Source of the DNA: Sphingobium cyanobacteriorum
GTDB taxonomy: Bacteria; Pseudomonadota; Alphaproteobacteria; Sphingomonadales; Sphingomonadaceae
Assembly: GCF_030580935.1 (NCBI RefSeq)
Contig: NZ_JAUQOM010000002.1
Coordinates: forward strand, 310,001 to 374,000
Direction of reading: 5' to 3'
Length of the DNA stretch: 64,000 bases
Part shown: positions 1 through 9,964 of the stretch, piece after piece
Layout of the letters: every line of letters starts with the position of its first letter
Numbering within the stretch: position 1 is the first letter of the stretch
Position numbers and translations under genes: made by a program
The notes under the pieces: model-generated
Seen by the model: only the letters and a program-made list of their open reading frames with translations
Told to the model about the DNA's origin: nothing
Database searches by the model: none

Positions 1-121
1 CGGCCGTTATTTCCAGCTCTGGAAGCCCGAAGCGCTGGTCGCCAGCCCGGATCGCCCGGCGTTGATCCGCAACAAGGTCAAGCGCTGGATCGATGCCCGC
101 GCCGCAGGGGATGGCAAGTGA
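1..121 (+). CDS. mraZ: MraZ, C-terminal end only (cut by window edge)
   Basis: The first 121 bases read as the last 39 codons of an open frame ending in TGA at 119-121. The visible peptide contains [12 protein letters not shown] and a basic tail, which fits the end of the second half of MraZ, the DNA-binding regulator that opens dcw clusters. Its stop overlaps the GTG start of rsmH, the usual mraZ-rsmH coupling. The DNA-binding N-terminus lies outside the window, so the call rests on this short tail and on position. Confidence 0.75.
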   Translation, partial: GRYFQLWKPEALVASPDRPALIRNKVKRWIDARAAGDGK

Positions 122-1071
122 GCGCCCTCGCCGCCGCGCCCCATGTCCCGGTTCTCCTCGCTGAAGTGCTCGACGCCCTCGCCATCGCCCCTGGCGAGGT
201 GCATGTCGACGGCACGTTCGGCGCGGGCGGCTATAGCAGTGCCATGGCGATGGCGCAGGCGCGCGTATTCGCCTTCGATCGCGACCCTGATGCGATCCGC
301 GAAGGGCAGGCGGTGGCCGACGCCCATGGCATCATGCTGATCCCCGGCGAATTTTCGCGCATGGTCGAATTGCTGGCAGAGCACGGCATCGGCAAGGTGT
401 CGGGCATCACGCTCGACATCGGCGTATCCTCGATGCAGCTCGACCGGGTGGAGCGCGGCTTTTCCTTCCAGTCGGACGGCCCGCTCGACATGACGATGAG
501 CCAGGACGGCATGAGCGCCGCCGATTTCCTCAACAGCGCCGCGGAAGAGGAGATTGCCGACATCATCTACCGCTATGGCGAGGAGCCGCGTTCGCGCCGT
601 GTCGCCCGCGCCATCGTGGAAGCGCGCCCGCTGGAGCGCACCAGCCAGCTTGCCGCCGTGGTCCGCCGCGCGCTGGGCCACAAGCCGCATGACAAGAAAG
701 ACCCCGCGACCCGCACCTTCCAGGCGATCCGCATCCATGTGAACCGGGAACTGGAGGAACTGGAGCGCGCGCTGGATGCGGCCGAAACGCTGCTGGAAGA
801 GGGTGGCCGTCTGGCGATCGTCACCTTCCACAGCCTGGAGGACCGGATCGTCAAACAGTATCTGCGCAAGCGCAGCGGCGGCGAAGGGGCGGGGTCCAGG
901 CATTTGCCGGCCCGTGCCGTCGCCGATGCCCCCACCTTTGCCCGGCCGGCCAAGCCGGTGCGCGCGGGTGCGGCGGAACTGGCGCGCAACCCCCGCGCGC
1001 GGTCCGCCACGCTGCGCGCTGCCGTTCGTACATCCGCCCCCGCCTCTTCCACCCGGAGTAACCGCGCATGA
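118..1071 (+). CDS. rsmH: 16S rRNA m4C1402 methyltransferase RsmH
   Basis: 317-residue SAM-dependent methyltransferase that N4-methylates C1402 in the 16S rRNA decoding centre. The SAM loop DGTFGAGG is at residues 31-38, followed by the family motifs [11 protein letters not shown] and GFSF near residues 100-120 and [13 protein letters not shown] in the C-terminal half. Length is normal for the family. The start is GTG at 118, which overlaps the mraZ stop; the stop at 1069-1071 overlaps the ftsL ATG at 1068. The tail after about residue 260 is rich in Ala, Arg and Pro and is probably flexible. Confidence 0.96.
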   Translation: MSALAAAPHVPVLLAEVLDALAIAPGEVHVDGTFGAGGYSSAMAMAQARVFAFDRDPDAIREGQAVADAHGIMLIPGEFSRMVELLAEHGIGKVSGITLDIGVSSMQLDRVERGFSFQSDGPLDMTMSQDGMSAADFLNSAAEEEIADIIYRYGEEPRSRRVARAIVEARPLERTSQLAAVVRRALGHKPHDKKDPATRTFQAIRIHVNRELEELERALDAAETLLEEGGRLAIVTFHSLEDRIVKQYLRKRSGGEGAGSRHLPARAVADAPTFARPAKPVRAGAAELARNPRARSATLRAAVRTSAPASSTRSNRA

Positions 1072-1718
1072 TCGCCGTCAAGAGGTTGCAGAGCCTGATC
1101 TGGGTGATCCTGGTCGCGCTGGGGGCGCTGGGCGCGTACATGGTGTCGCTCAAGGTCGCGACCGAGCGCAACGAATTGATGAAGGTCCGTGCCCAGATTG
1201 CGCGGGCAAAGGCGGATATCCGTTATCTGGAAACCGAATTCAGCGCGCGCTCCTCGATGCGGCAGCTCGAAAGCTGGAACCAGCATGATTTCCTCTATGC
1301 GACCCCCACCGCGCAGCAATATCTGGGCGGGGAGCAGGCGCTCGCCCATCTGGACGGCATTCAGCCCAATGGCCCCGATTATGTCGCGCCGCCGGTGATG
1401 GTGGCGATGGTGGAAACCCCGGCCGACCTGCCCTCCGCCCCGCAAAAGGCGCCCGAAAGCCCGGCCGCCACCCAGATCCGCAGCGACATCGCGGTGATCC
1501 GCGAGGCGCATGCCGCCGACAATGTCGACAAGCTGCCCAGGCCCGCGCCCCGCACCCCGGCGATCCAGGCGAAGGTGGACGCCGATATGACCAAGCCCAA
1601 TCCGATCGCGCGCAAGGCGGAACGGATGGCGATGCTCGACGCCAAGCTGCTGGACGACAATACGCTGGGCGACCTCAGCGCGCGGGCGGCGCGCGAAAAG
1701 CGCAAGGAGGCGCGCTGA
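1068..1718 (+). CDS. ftsL: FtsL-like divisome protein with long C-terminal extension
   Basis: 216-residue bitopic membrane protein in the ftsL position between rsmH and ftsI. Residues 8-28 form one hydrophobic segment, followed by a charged helical stretch (about 30-62) suited to a periplasmic coiled coil. This is the FtsL architecture, which links FtsB/FtsQ to the FtsWI synthase. Typical FtsL proteins are about 100-160 residues. Here about 100 extra Pro/Ala-rich and charged residues follow, without a recognisable domain. FtsL sequences diverge quickly, so position, the membrane segment and the coiled coil are the main evidence. It overlaps rsmH (ATGA) and ftsI (TGATG). Confidence 0.82.
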   Translation: MIAVKRLQSLIWVILVALGALGAYMVSLKVATERNELMKVRAQIARAKADIRYLETEFSARSSMRQLESWNQHDFLYATPTAQQYLGGEQALAHLDGIQPNGPDYVAPPVMVAMVETPADLPSAPQKAPESPAATQIRSDIAVIREAHAADNVDKLPRPAPRTPAIQAKVDADMTKPNPIARKAERMAMLDAKLLDDNTLGDLSARAAREKRKEAR

Positions 1719-3421
1719 TGGCCACGATCATCGTCCAGCCCGGCGGTCCCCGCGCCGGGCGGCAGCGGGTGAACCTGACCGCCATCGCCCATAACCGGCT
1801 GATGCTGCTGCTGCTGATGTTCATGGGCATTACCGGAATCCTGATCTGCCGGCTCCTGTGGGTCGGCATTTCTGCCCATGGGGCAGGGGGCGATGATGCG
1901 CTGTCCGCCTTTGTCCCCGCGCGCGCCGACATTGTCGATCGCAACGGCGTGCCGCTGGCCCGCACCATGGACGCCTATTCGGTCGCTGTCCGCCCTTCCA
2001 GGCTGATCGGCGATCCGGCTGAACTGGCGCGCAAGCTGCACGAGATTTTCCCCGACGAATCCGAAGCCGCCTTTCACAGGAAACTGACCGGGCGTGGCTG
2101 GGCCTATCTGCGCCGCCGCGCGCTGCCCGAAGAGGTAGCGGCGGTGAATACGCTGGGCGAGATCGGCATCGAATTCCCGCGCGAGAAGGAGCGCCTCTAT
2201 CCGCAGCGCTCGCTCGCGGCGCATGTGCTGGGCTTTGCCCCCAATGCCGAAGGCGTGGGTGGCATGGGCGTGGAAGCGGCATTCAACGACCGGATGACCG
2301 ACGTGGCGCAGCGCGGCAAGCCCTTCGCCCTGTCGATCGACAGCCGGGTCCAGGGCGCGCTGGAAAGCGAACTCTACGCCCAACTGGTGCAGACCAGGGC
2401 GAAGGGCGCGGGCGGCATCATCATGGACGCCAACACCGGCGAAATCATCGCCATGGCCTCCATCCCCGTATTCGATCCCAACAAGCTGCAAAACTACGCC
2501 GGCAAGCGGTGCTCCGAATCGCCGCTCTGCAACCATATGGTGCAGGCGCGCTACGAACTGGGTTCCGCCTTCAAGCCGCTGTCGATCGCCGCGGCCATGG
2601 ATGCCGGCGTCGTCACGTCGATGAGCAAGCGCTATGACGCGACGGCGCCGCTCGCTGTCGCGGGCTTCCGCATCAAGGATGATCATCCGCTCGGCCGCTG
2701 GATCAACGTGCCGGAGATATTGGTGCACAGCTCCAATATCGGCACCGCGCGCATCGCCGACGCCATGGGTGCGGCGCCGCTGCAAAAAATGTTCCGCAGC
2801 GTCGATTTCGACCAGCGCGCCCCGATCGAGTTCAACGAACGGGCCAAGGGCATCTGGCCGTCGAGCTGGGGCCGCATCACCAGCATGACCACCTCCTATG
2901 GCCATGGCATCGCGGTCACGCCGCTGCATCTGGCGGCGGCCTATGCCGCCTTGGTCAATGGCGGCATCTGGCGGCCCGCGACCGTGCGCAAGCTGGATGC
3001 CGCCGACGTGCCGGAGGGGCGCCGCGTCTTTTCCGCCGCCACCAGCGCGCGGATGCGGCAACTGTTGCGGATGATCGTGTCGGCGGGTACAGGGCGAAGT
3101 GCCGACGCCAAGGGTTTCCGGGTGGGCGGCAAGACGGGTTCCGCCGAAAAGCCCCAGGAAGGGCGCTATAACAAGACTTCGCTGGTGACGACTTTCGCTT
3201 CTGCCTTCCCGATGGACAATCCCCGCTATGTCGTGGTCGCGATCATGGACGAGGCGACGGGCCAATATGGCCTGCGCACCGCCGCATGGACCGCAGCGCC
3301 CGTGGTGAAGCGCGTGATCGAGCGTACCGGGCCGATGCTGGGCGTGATGCCGGACGAACGGCGGGACGTGGACATATCCGATTTGATGCCGCTGCTGCAC
3401 GGCGACAAGGAGAAAGAGTGA
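1718..3421 (+). CDS. ftsI: Peptidoglycan D,D-transpeptidase FtsI (PBP3)
   Basis: 567-residue septal class B penicillin-binding protein that crosslinks peptidoglycan at the division site with FtsW. A short cytoplasmic N-terminus precedes a membrane anchor at about residues 28-50. The pedestal domain covers about 65-215 and the transpeptidase domain the rest. The three active-site motifs are present: SAFK with nucleophile Ser283 and Lys286, SSN at 338-340, and KTG at 472-474. The ATG overlaps the ftsL stop and the TGA overlaps the murE ATG at 3421, so translation is probably coupled. Confidence 0.96.
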   Translation: MATIIVQPGGPRAGRQRVNLTAIAHNRLMLLLLMFMGITGILICRLLWVGISAHGAGGDDALSAFVPARADIVDRNGVPLARTMDAYSVAVRPSRLIGDPAELARKLHEIFPDESEAAFHRKLTGRGWAYLRRRALPEEVAAVNTLGEIGIEFPREKERLYPQRSLAAHVLGFAPNAEGVGGMGVEAAFNDRMTDVAQRGKPFALSIDSRVQGALESELYAQLVQTRAKGAGGIIMDANTGEIIAMASIPVFDPNKLQNYAGKRCSESPLCNHMVQARYELGSAFKPLSIAAAMDAGVVTSMSKRYDATAPLAVAGFRIKDDHPLGRWINVPEILVHSSNIGTARIADAMGAAPLQKMFRSVDFDQRAPIEFNERAKGIWPSSWGRITSMTTSYGHGIAVTPLHLAAAYAALVNGGIWRPATVRKLDAADVPEGRRVFSAATSARMRQLLRMIVSAGTGRSADAKGFRVGGKTGSAEKPQEGRYNKTSLVTTFASAFPMDNPRYVVVAIMDEATGQYGLRTAAWTAAPVVKRVIERTGPMLGVMPDERRDVDISDLMPLLHGDKEKE

Positions 3422-4863
3422 TGCGCCTCGGGTCGCTAATCGAGGCACTGGATGTCGAGGTCGGGGAACAAGCCGGCCTCGACATGTCCGTTACAGGCTT
3501 TGCCATCGACAATCGCAAGGTCGCGCCGGGCACCATATTCGGCGCCTTCCAGGGCCTGCGCGTCAATGGCGAGGCATATATTCCCGACGCGGTGAAGGCC
3601 GGGGCGGTCGCGGTGGTGGCACGCCCGGAGGCAAGGGTTGAGGGGGCGATCCACATCGCCCATCCCAATCCCCGCCGCCTCTTCGCGCTGCTCGCCGCGC
3701 GCTATTTCGCGCCCTTCCCGGACGTGACCGTGGCCGTCACCGGCACCAATGGCAAGACCAGCACGGTCGAACTCGCGCGGCAGCTCTGGCGGATGCTGGG
3801 GCAGAAATCCGCGTCGATCGGCACGCTGGGCGTCACCACGGCGGTCGATCAGGTATCCACCGGCCTCACCACGCCGGACATCGTCACCTTCCTGGCCAAC
3901 ATGTCGGGGTTGAAGCGCGAAGGCATCACCCATGCCGCGTTCGAGGCGTCGAGCCATGGCCTGGACCAGTATCGCACCGAAGGGCTGCCGGTGCTGGCGG
4001 GCGCCTTCACAAACCTGTCGCGCGATCATCTCGACTATCATGGCGACATGGACCGCTATTTCGACGCCAAGATGCGGCTGTTCGACGAAGTGGTGTCGGC
4101 CGATGGCGCGGCGGTGGTCTGGGCCGATGATGCATGGTCGGCGAAGGTCATCGACCGGGTGCGGGCACGCGGCCTGCGCCTTTTCACCGTGGGCGCGCAG
4201 GGGCAGGCGCTGCGCCTCGTCAAGCGCACCCCGACCCAGCTCGGCCAGACGCTGGACATCGATGCGGACGGCAAGACCTGCAAGGTGAACCTGCCGCTGA
4301 TCGGGGCCTATCAGGCCGCCAATGCCCTGACCGCCGCCGGGCTGGTCATCGCGACGGGCGGCGATACCGCCAAAGTGCTGGAACTGCTCGGCCGGGTCCA
4401 GCCGGTGCGCGGCCGGCTGGAACGTGCGGTCATCAGCCGGGCCGGCGCGCCGGTCTATGTCGACTATGCCCATACGCCCGATGGCCTGCGCGCCGCGATC
4501 GAGGCATTGCGGCCCCATACGCGCGGCCGGCTGATCGCGCTGTTCGGCGCGGGCGGGGATCGTGATGCGGGCAAGCGCCCCCTGATGGGTAAGGTCGCCG
4601 CCGAACTGGCCGACCATGTCATCGTCACCGACGACAATCCCCGGTCGGAAGACCCATCCGCCATTCGGGCCGCCGTGCTGGCCGGTGCGCCGGGGGCGCA
4701 GGAAGTCGGCGGCCGCCGCGCCGCCATCGCCGCCGCCATTGCGCAGGCGGGCGCGGATGACATTGTCCTGCTGGCGGGCAAGGGCCATGAACAGGGCCAG
4801 ATCATCGGCGACCGGGTGCTGCCGTTCGATGATGTGACCGTGGCGCGGGAGTGCGCGGGTTGA
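3421..4863 (+). CDS. murE: UDP-MurNAc-tripeptide synthetase MurE
   Basis: 480-residue cytoplasmic Mur ligase adding the third stem residue to UDP-MurNAc-L-Ala-D-Glu. The ATP loop GTNGKTS is at residues 108-114. The C-terminal domain carries DDNPRSEDP, the DNPR signature of meso-diaminopimelate-specific MurE, so the peptidoglycan should be of the DAP type. The ATG at 3421 is preferred over an in-frame start at 3286 because the latter would add 45 Arg/Ala-rich residues lying inside ftsI; the chosen ATG overlaps the ftsI stop. Confidence 0.96.
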   Translation: MRLGSLIEALDVEVGEQAGLDMSVTGFAIDNRKVAPGTIFGAFQGLRVNGEAYIPDAVKAGAVAVVARPEARVEGAIHIAHPNPRRLFALLAARYFAPFPDVTVAVTGTNGKTSTVELARQLWRMLGQKSASIGTLGVTTAVDQVSTGLTTPDIVTFLANMSGLKREGITHAAFEASSHGLDQYRTEGLPVLAGAFTNLSRDHLDYHGDMDRYFDAKMRLFDEVVSADGAAVVWADDAWSAKVIDRVRARGLRLFTVGAQGQALRLVKRTPTQLGQTLDIDADGKTCKVNLPLIGAYQAANALTAAGLVIATGGDTAKVLELLGRVQPVRGRLERAVISRAGAPVYVDYAHTPDGLRAAIEALRPHTRGRLIALFGAGGDRDAGKRPLMGKVAAELADHVIVTDDNPRSEDPSAIRAAVLAGAPGAQEVGGRRAAIAAAIAQAGADDIVLLAGKGHEQGQIIGDRVLPFDDVTVARECAG

Positions 4864-4900
4864 TGCATCATACGCATTCACCGAACGGGGGCTTGTGCTG

Positions 4901-6292
4901 ATGCCCCCCCTCTGGACCTCCGCCCAAATCGCAGAAGCCACAGGCGGCGCCGCGTCGGCGCCGTTCGCCGTTTCGGGCGTCGCCTTTGACAGCCGCGAAG
5001 TCGGGCCGGGCGATCTGTTCGTCGCGATGAAGGGCGAGACGACCGACGGCCACAAATTCGTGGACAAGGCATTCGGTCAGGGTGCGGCAGGGGCGATCGT
5101 CAGCGAACCCGTCGCGCATCCCCATGTCCTGGTGCGCGACAGCGCCCTCGCGCTCGAAGCGCTGGGAGTGGCGTCGCGCAAGCGCATGGGTGGCAAGCTG
5201 ATCGGCGTCACCGGATCGGTCGGCAAGACCGGCACCAAGGAAGCCCTGTTTCAGGCGCTCGACCGCGCCGCACCGGGGCAGGTGCATCGGTCGGTCAACA
5301 GTTACAACAATCATGTCGGGGTGCCGCTCAGCCTCACCCGGATGCCGCGGGACAGCGCCTATGGCGTGTTCGAAATGGGCATGAACCATGCCGGCGAACT
5401 GGCGGCACTGACCCGGCAGGTGCGTCCCCATGTCGCGATCGTCACCGCCATCGCGCCCGCCCATATCGAATTTTTCGGCACCGAAGCGAAGATCGCGGAG
5501 GCCAAGGCGGAGATTTTCGAGGGGCTGGAGCCGGGCGGCACCGCGATCATCCCCTATGACAGCCCCCATGTCGCGACCCTCTACAACAAGGCGGAGCGCC
5601 ATGCGGCGCGCATCCTGACCTTCGGCATGAGCCGCGAGGCCGACATCCACGCGCTGGAAATCGTGGCCGCGCCGGGTGGCGGCAGCCTGGTCACGGCGAA
5701 GCTGCCCGACGCTGAACTCTGTTTCACCGTCGCCGCGCCGGGGGATCATTGGGTGTCCAATGCGCTGGCCGTGCTGGCGGCGGTCGATGCGCTGGGTGGC
5801 GATCTGGCGGCGGCTGGGCTGGCGCTTGCCGAAATGCCGGGCCTGCCGGGCCGGGGTGAACGGCATATCCTGCCGGTCGCAGGCGGGCAGGCGTTGCTGA
5901 TCGACGAAAGCTACAACGCCAATCCCCTGTCCATGACCGCAACGCTCACGCAATTGGGCCGCGAGACGGCCGAGCGCCGCATCGCCATCCTGGGCGGCAT
6001 GCGCGAACTGGGTGATCGCAGCGCGGAACTGCATGCCGGCCTTGCCGAACCGCTGCGTGCGGGTCAGGTCGATTTCGCCATCCTGGTGGGTGCCGAAATG
6101 GCGCCGCTGGCTGCCATGCTCGATGGGTTCATACCCTACGTCCATGTGCCCGACACGGCGGCGGCCATCCCCCTCATCCAAACCGAAATGCGCGCGGGCG
6201 ACGCGATCCTGGTCAAGGGTTCCAACGGTGTCGGCCTGTCCCGCCTGGTCGCCACCCTTGGCCAGGCGGCCCGCGACGGAGATAGTGAATAA
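4901..6292 (+). CDS. murF: UDP-MurNAc-tripeptide:D-Ala-D-Ala ligase MurF
   Basis: 463-residue Mur ligase that adds the D-Ala-D-Ala dipeptide to complete the UDP-MurNAc-pentapeptide. The ATP loop TGSVGKTG is at residues 104-111. The family signatures [13 protein letters not shown] and DESYNANP are visible in the central and C-terminal domains. The start is taken as ATG 4901, about ten bases after a G-rich ribosome-binding stretch; a GTG at 4895 in frame is possible. The stop overlaps the mraY ATG (TAATG). A 37-base gap separates it from murE, one of the few non-overlapping junctions here. Confidence 0.95.
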   Translation: MPPLWTSAQIAEATGGAASAPFAVSGVAFDSREVGPGDLFVAMKGETTDGHKFVDKAFGQGAAGAIVSEPVAHPHVLVRDSALALEALGVASRKRMGGKLIGVTGSVGKTGTKEALFQALDRAAPGQVHRSVNSYNNHVGVPLSLTRMPRDSAYGVFEMGMNHAGELAALTRQVRPHVAIVTAIAPAHIEFFGTEAKIAEAKAEIFEGLEPGGTAIIPYDSPHVATLYNKAERHAARILTFGMSREADIHALEIVAAPGGGSLVTAKLPDAELCFTVAAPGDHWVSNALAVLAAVDALGGDLAAAGLALAEMPGLPGRGERHILPVAGGQALLIDESYNANPLSMTATLTQLGRETAERRIAILGGMRELGDRSAELHAGLAEPLRAGQVDFAILVGAEMAPLAAMLDGFIPYVHVPDTAAAIPLIQTEMRAGDAILVKGSNGVGLSRLVATLGQAARDGDSE

Positions 6293-7365
6293 TGCTCTAC
6301 TGGCTGGCCGAAACCCTCGATTTCGCAGGTGTTTTCAACCTGATCCGCTATCTGTCCTTCCGGGCCGGCGCGGCGATCTTCACCGCGCTGGTCATTGGCC
6401 TGGTCATCGGGCCGAAATTCATCGGCTGGCTGCGCGTCCGCCAGGGCAAGGGACAGCCGATCCGCGACGACGGCCCGCAAAGCCATCTCGCCAAGCGCGG
6501 CACGCCGACCATGGGCGGGCTGATGATCCTGACCTCCATGGTCGCTTCCGTGCTGCTGTGGATGGACCTGTCCTCCACCTATGTCTGGGCCTGCCTGTTC
6601 GTGACGCTGGGCTTCGGCGCGATCGGCTTCCTGGACGATTATGACAAGGTGACAAAGGCCAGCCACAAGGGGCTGTCGGGCAAGATGCGCCTGGCCTTCG
6701 AATTCCTGATCGCGGGTGTCGCGGCCTGGATGATCGTGCATCAGCATGGCAATACCGCGCTGTACGTACCCTTTTACAACGGCCCGGCGATCGAACTGGG
6801 GCCGTTCTACTTCTGCTTCGCCGCCTTCGTGATCGTGGCGTTCGGCAATGCGGTGAATTTGACCGATGGCCTTGACGGGCTGGCCACCATGCCGGTCATC
6901 ATCGCCAGCTTGGCTTTCCTGCTGATCGTCTATCTGGTCGGTCGCGCGGATTTCGCCCAATATCTGGGCATCCCCCATGTGCCGGGCGCGGGCAACCTCA
7001 CCATCCTGTGCGGGGCGATCATAGGCTCCGGCCTTGCCTTCCTCTGGTTCAACGCGCCGCCCGCCGCCGTGTTCATGGGCGATACCGGGAGCCTCGCGCT
7101 GGGCGGGACGATCGGCGTGATCGCCGTCACCGCCCATCATGAAATCGTGTTGGGCATCATCGGCGGCCTGTTCGTGGTGGAGGCGCTGTCGGTCATCATC
7201 CAGGTCTTTTTCTACAAGCGCACCGGCAAGCGGGTGTTCCGCATGGCGCCGATCCACCATCATTTCGAGCAACTGGGCTGGGCCGAACCGACCGTGGTGA
7301 TCCGTTTCTGGATCATCGCCTTCGTGCTGGCGCTTGCCGGCCTCGCCACGCTGAAGCTGAGGTAA
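6292..7365 (+). CDS. mraY: Phospho-MurNAc-pentapeptide transferase MraY
   Basis: 357-residue polytopic membrane enzyme that transfers phospho-MurNAc-pentapeptide to undecaprenyl phosphate, giving lipid I. About ten hydrophobic segments are separated by the conserved cytoplasmic loops. These include the aspartate motif FLDDYDKV (residues 113-120), [10 protein letters not shown] in the middle, and the HHHFE motif near the C-terminus. The start overlaps the murF stop, and murD follows after four bases. Confidence 0.97.
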   Translation: MLYWLAETLDFAGVFNLIRYLSFRAGAAIFTALVIGLVIGPKFIGWLRVRQGKGQPIRDDGPQSHLAKRGTPTMGGLMILTSMVASVLLWMDLSSTYVWACLFVTLGFGAIGFLDDYDKVTKASHKGLSGKMRLAFEFLIAGVAAWMIVHQHGNTALYVPFYNGPAIELGPFYFCFAAFVIVAFGNAVNLTDGLDGLATMPVIIASLAFLLIVYLVGRADFAQYLGIPHVPGAGNLTILCGAIIGSGLAFLWFNAPPAAVFMGDTGSLALGGTIGVIAVTAHHEIVLGIIGGLFVVEALSVIIQVFFYKRTGKRVFRMAPIHHHFEQLGWAEPTVVIRFWIIAFVLALAGLATLKLR

Positions 7366-7369
7366 GCGG

Positions 7370-8713
7370 ATGATCGTTTCGGAGGCTTTCAAGGGCAAGA
7401 CCTATGCCGTGCTGGGGCTGGCGCGGTCCGGCCTCGCGACTGTCGCCACGCTGGTCACCAGCGGCGCGCGCGTCGTCGCCTGGGACAGCCGGGAAGAAGC
7501 GCGCGCCCTTGTCGAGGGCAAGGCGGAGCTTGGCGATCCGATGGAGATCGACCTTGGCGGTTTCGACGGCATCGTCGTGTCGCCGGGCGTGCCCTTGAAC
7601 CGCCACCCGATCGCGATGCGCGCCAGAATCGCTGGCGTGCCGATCATCGGCGACATCGAACTGTTCGCGCTCGCCCGCCCGACGCTGCCGCCGCACAAGG
7701 TCGTCGGCATCACCGGCACCAACGGCAAGTCGACCACCACCGCGCTGATCCACCATATCATCGAACAGGCGGGTTATCCCACGGTGATGGGCGGCAATAT
7801 CGGCCTGCCGATCCTCAGCCAGCCGCCGCTGGAACCGAACCTGCATGGCGTGGGCATCTATGTGCTGGAACTGTCCAGCTACCAGATCGACCTGACGCAT
7901 AGTCTGGACTGCGATGTCGCGGTGCTGCTCAACATCACGCCGGATCATCTCGATCGGTACGATGGGTTCGAAGGCTATGTCGCGTCCAAAGCACGGTTGT
8001 TTGCGATGCAGTCGGCTGGACATAAGGCGGTGATCGCGATCGACGATGAGCCGAGCCGGTCTATATCGAACCAGATCTGTGCCGCCAAGGGAAGCGGGGA
8101 GGATGTGGTGGAGGTAGCATCGACCCAAGTCGATGCCACTGAGCAGCTTGCATGGCCCGCACTCCAAGGGCCGCACAATGCTCAGAATGTGGCGGTCGCG
8201 ATGGTGACGGCCGCCGTATTGGACATTGATGCTGCCACTACAAAAGCGGCCCTCGCCAGCTACGCCTCGCTCCCCCACCGGATGCAGGCCGTCGGCACCC
8301 GTAACGGCGTCCTTTACGTCAATGACAGCAAGGCAACGAACGCCGCATCGACCGCGCCGGCACTCGCCGCATGGCCCGCGATCGACGGCAAGCCCCGCAT
8401 TCACTGGATCCTGGGCGGCGTCGCCAAGTCCGACAATCTGGACGAGTGCGTTCCCCATTTCGCCAATGTCGCGCACGCCTACACCATCGGCGAAGCGGGG
8501 CATATGTTCGCCGATCTGCTGCGGCCCCATATGGCGGTGGACGACAGTGAAATGCTAAGCGCCGCCGTCCGCCGCGCCGCGCGCATCGCGCAGCCGGGCG
8601 ACGTGGTGCTGTTGTCGCCGGCCTGCGCCAGTTTCGACCAGTTTCGTGATTTCGAGGCGCGCGGCGACGCTTTCGCCGCCGCCGTCGCGGCGCTGGAACA
8701 GGGCGGCGAATAG
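7370..8713 (+). CDS. murD: UDP-MurNAc-L-alanine:D-glutamate ligase MurD
   Basis: 447-residue Mur ligase that adds D-glutamate to UDP-MurNAc-L-Ala. The N-terminal Rossmann-like region contains GLARSG, the ATP loop GTNGKS lies at 116-121, and the C-terminal ligase domain includes VNDSKATN. The full-length frame is intact. Roughly 7960-8255 uses codons that are rare in the neighbouring genes (ATA, TCT, GTA, CAA, ACT, CTT, AAA), while the protein remains a normal MurD. This suggests a recombined segment and is reported separately as a finding. Confidence 0.96.
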   Translation: MIVSEAFKGKTYAVLGLARSGLATVATLVTSGARVVAWDSREEARALVEGKAELGDPMEIDLGGFDGIVVSPGVPLNRHPIAMRARIAGVPIIGDIELFALARPTLPPHKVVGITGTNGKSTTTALIHHIIEQAGYPTVMGGNIGLPILSQPPLEPNLHGVGIYVLELSSYQIDLTHSLDCDVAVLLNITPDHLDRYDGFEGYVASKARLFAMQSAGHKAVIAIDDEPSRSISNQICAAKGSGEDVVEVASTQVDATEQLAWPALQGPHNAQNVAVAMVTAAVLDIDAATTKAALASYASLPHRMQAVGTRNGVLYVNDSKATNAASTAPALAAWPAIDGKPRIHWILGGVAKSDNLDECVPHFANVAHAYTIGEAGHMFADLLRPHMAVDDSEMLSAAVRRAARIAQPGDVVLLSPACASFDQFRDFEARGDAFAAAVAALEQGGE

Positions 8714-8737
8714 CCAGCAAGGCCGGGGGGCAACGCG

Positions 8738-9964
8738 ATGGGCAGGGAAGGGACGACACGCATGTTCAGGGCTGGCGAACTGGTGAAGGGGTTCCGCACC
8801 CGCACCGTGCCGCGCGAACGCACCGCGCTCGCCATCTGGTTCTGGGAAATCGACCGCGTCCTGCTGTCGCTGATCGTGGCGCTGATGGCGATCGGGCTGG
8901 TCGCCGTTGCCGCCGCGTCCCCCGTCGCGGCAATCGATCGGTCCACGGCGCAGGTCGCGGTCAATCCGCTGATCTATTTCTATCGCCAGTTGATGTGGGT
9001 GTTCTTCGGTCTGCCGATCATGCTGGTCATCTCCATGCTGCCCCGGCCGCAGGCGCGGCGGCTGGCGATTTTCCTGTGCGCCTTCTTCTTCGTCCTGCTG
9101 TTGTGCGTGCCGATCCTGGGCAGCGTGGTGAACGGGGCCAAGCGCTGGATCGACCTGCCCGGCTTCCGGCTCCAGCCTTCGGAGTTTCTGAAACCCGCCT
9201 ATGTCGTGACCACCGCCTGGCTGCTGTCGCTGCGTGGCAAGGACGCCAGCCTGCCCGTCATTCAGGCGACCGGCATCATGACCCTGATGATCGCCGGCAT
9301 CCTGATGAAACAGCCCGATTTCGGCCAGACGGTGATCTTCCTGGCCTGCTGGGGCTGCCTGCTGTTGTTGTCGGGGCTGGAAATGCGCTGGATCGCGATG
9401 CTGGCGGGCGCGGGGCTGGCGGGGCTGGTCGCAGTCTATATGTTCTATGAAAATGGCCGGCAGCGGATCAACGACTTTCTGGGCATCGGGGTACAGATGG
9501 ATACCGGGCCGGACCAGACCGACCTCGCCTTCCGCACCATCACCCATGGCGGCTTCACCGGCGTCGGGCCGGGCGGCGGCCAGAACAAGTTCCGCCTGCC
9601 CGAAGCGCATACCGACTATATCTTTTCGGTCATTGGCGAGGAGTTCGGCCTGCTTGCCTGCATCGCCATCGCCTGTGTCTATCTGGCGATCGTGGTGCGC
9701 GTGCTGCTGCGCCTGCTGGACGAGGAGGATAATTTCACCATCCTGGCCGCCGCCGGCCTCACCACCCAGTTCGGATTGCAGGCGATCATCAACATGGGCG
9801 TCAATGCGCAGATATTTCCGTCCAAGGGCATGACGCTGCCCTTTATCAGCTACGGTGGCTCCTCTATGCTCGCGCTTTGTATCGGCGTCGGCCTGCTGCT
9901 CGCATTCACGCGGCGCAACCCCTTCATGGGTCGGCACACGGTCGTCAAATGGAGTGGTCGATGA
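8738..9964 (+). CDS. ftsW: Peptidoglycan glycosyltransferase FtsW
   Basis: 408-residue SEDS-family membrane glycosyltransferase that polymerises septal glycan from lipid II with FtsI. About ten hydrophobic segments are present. The long periplasmic loop region contains NGAKRWIDLPG and QPSEFLKP, and the later loop contains DYIFSVIGEEFG, a SEDS hallmark. LPFISYGGSSMLA lies in the last membrane segments. An alternative ATG at 8762 would remove eight residues. The stop overlaps the murG ATG at 9961. Confidence 0.96.
   Translation: MGREGTTRMFRAGELVKGFRTRTVPRERTALAIWFWEIDRVLLSLIVALMAIGLVAVAAASPVAAIDRSTAQVAVNPLIYFYRQLMWVFFGLPIMLVISMLPRPQARRLAIFLCAFFFVLLLCVPILGSVVNGAKRWIDLPGFRLQPSEFLKPAYVVTTAWLLSLRGKDASLPVIQATGIMTLMIAGILMKQPDFGQTVIFLACWGCLLLLSGLEMRWIAMLAGAGLAGLVAVYMFYENGRQRINDFLGIGVQMDTGPDQTDLAFRTITHGGFTGVGPGGGQNKFRLPEAHTDYIFSVIGEEFGLLACIAIACVYLAIVVRVLLRLLDEEDNFTILAAAGLTTQFGLQAIINMGVNAQIFPSKGMTLPFISYGGSSMLALCIGVGLLLAFTRRNPFMGRHTVVKWSGR

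Noticed and set aside
1379-3448. A 689-residue open frame on the - strand opposite ftsI
   Set aside because: Antisense shadow of ftsL and ftsI with low-complexity His/Arg/Gln composition and no motif.
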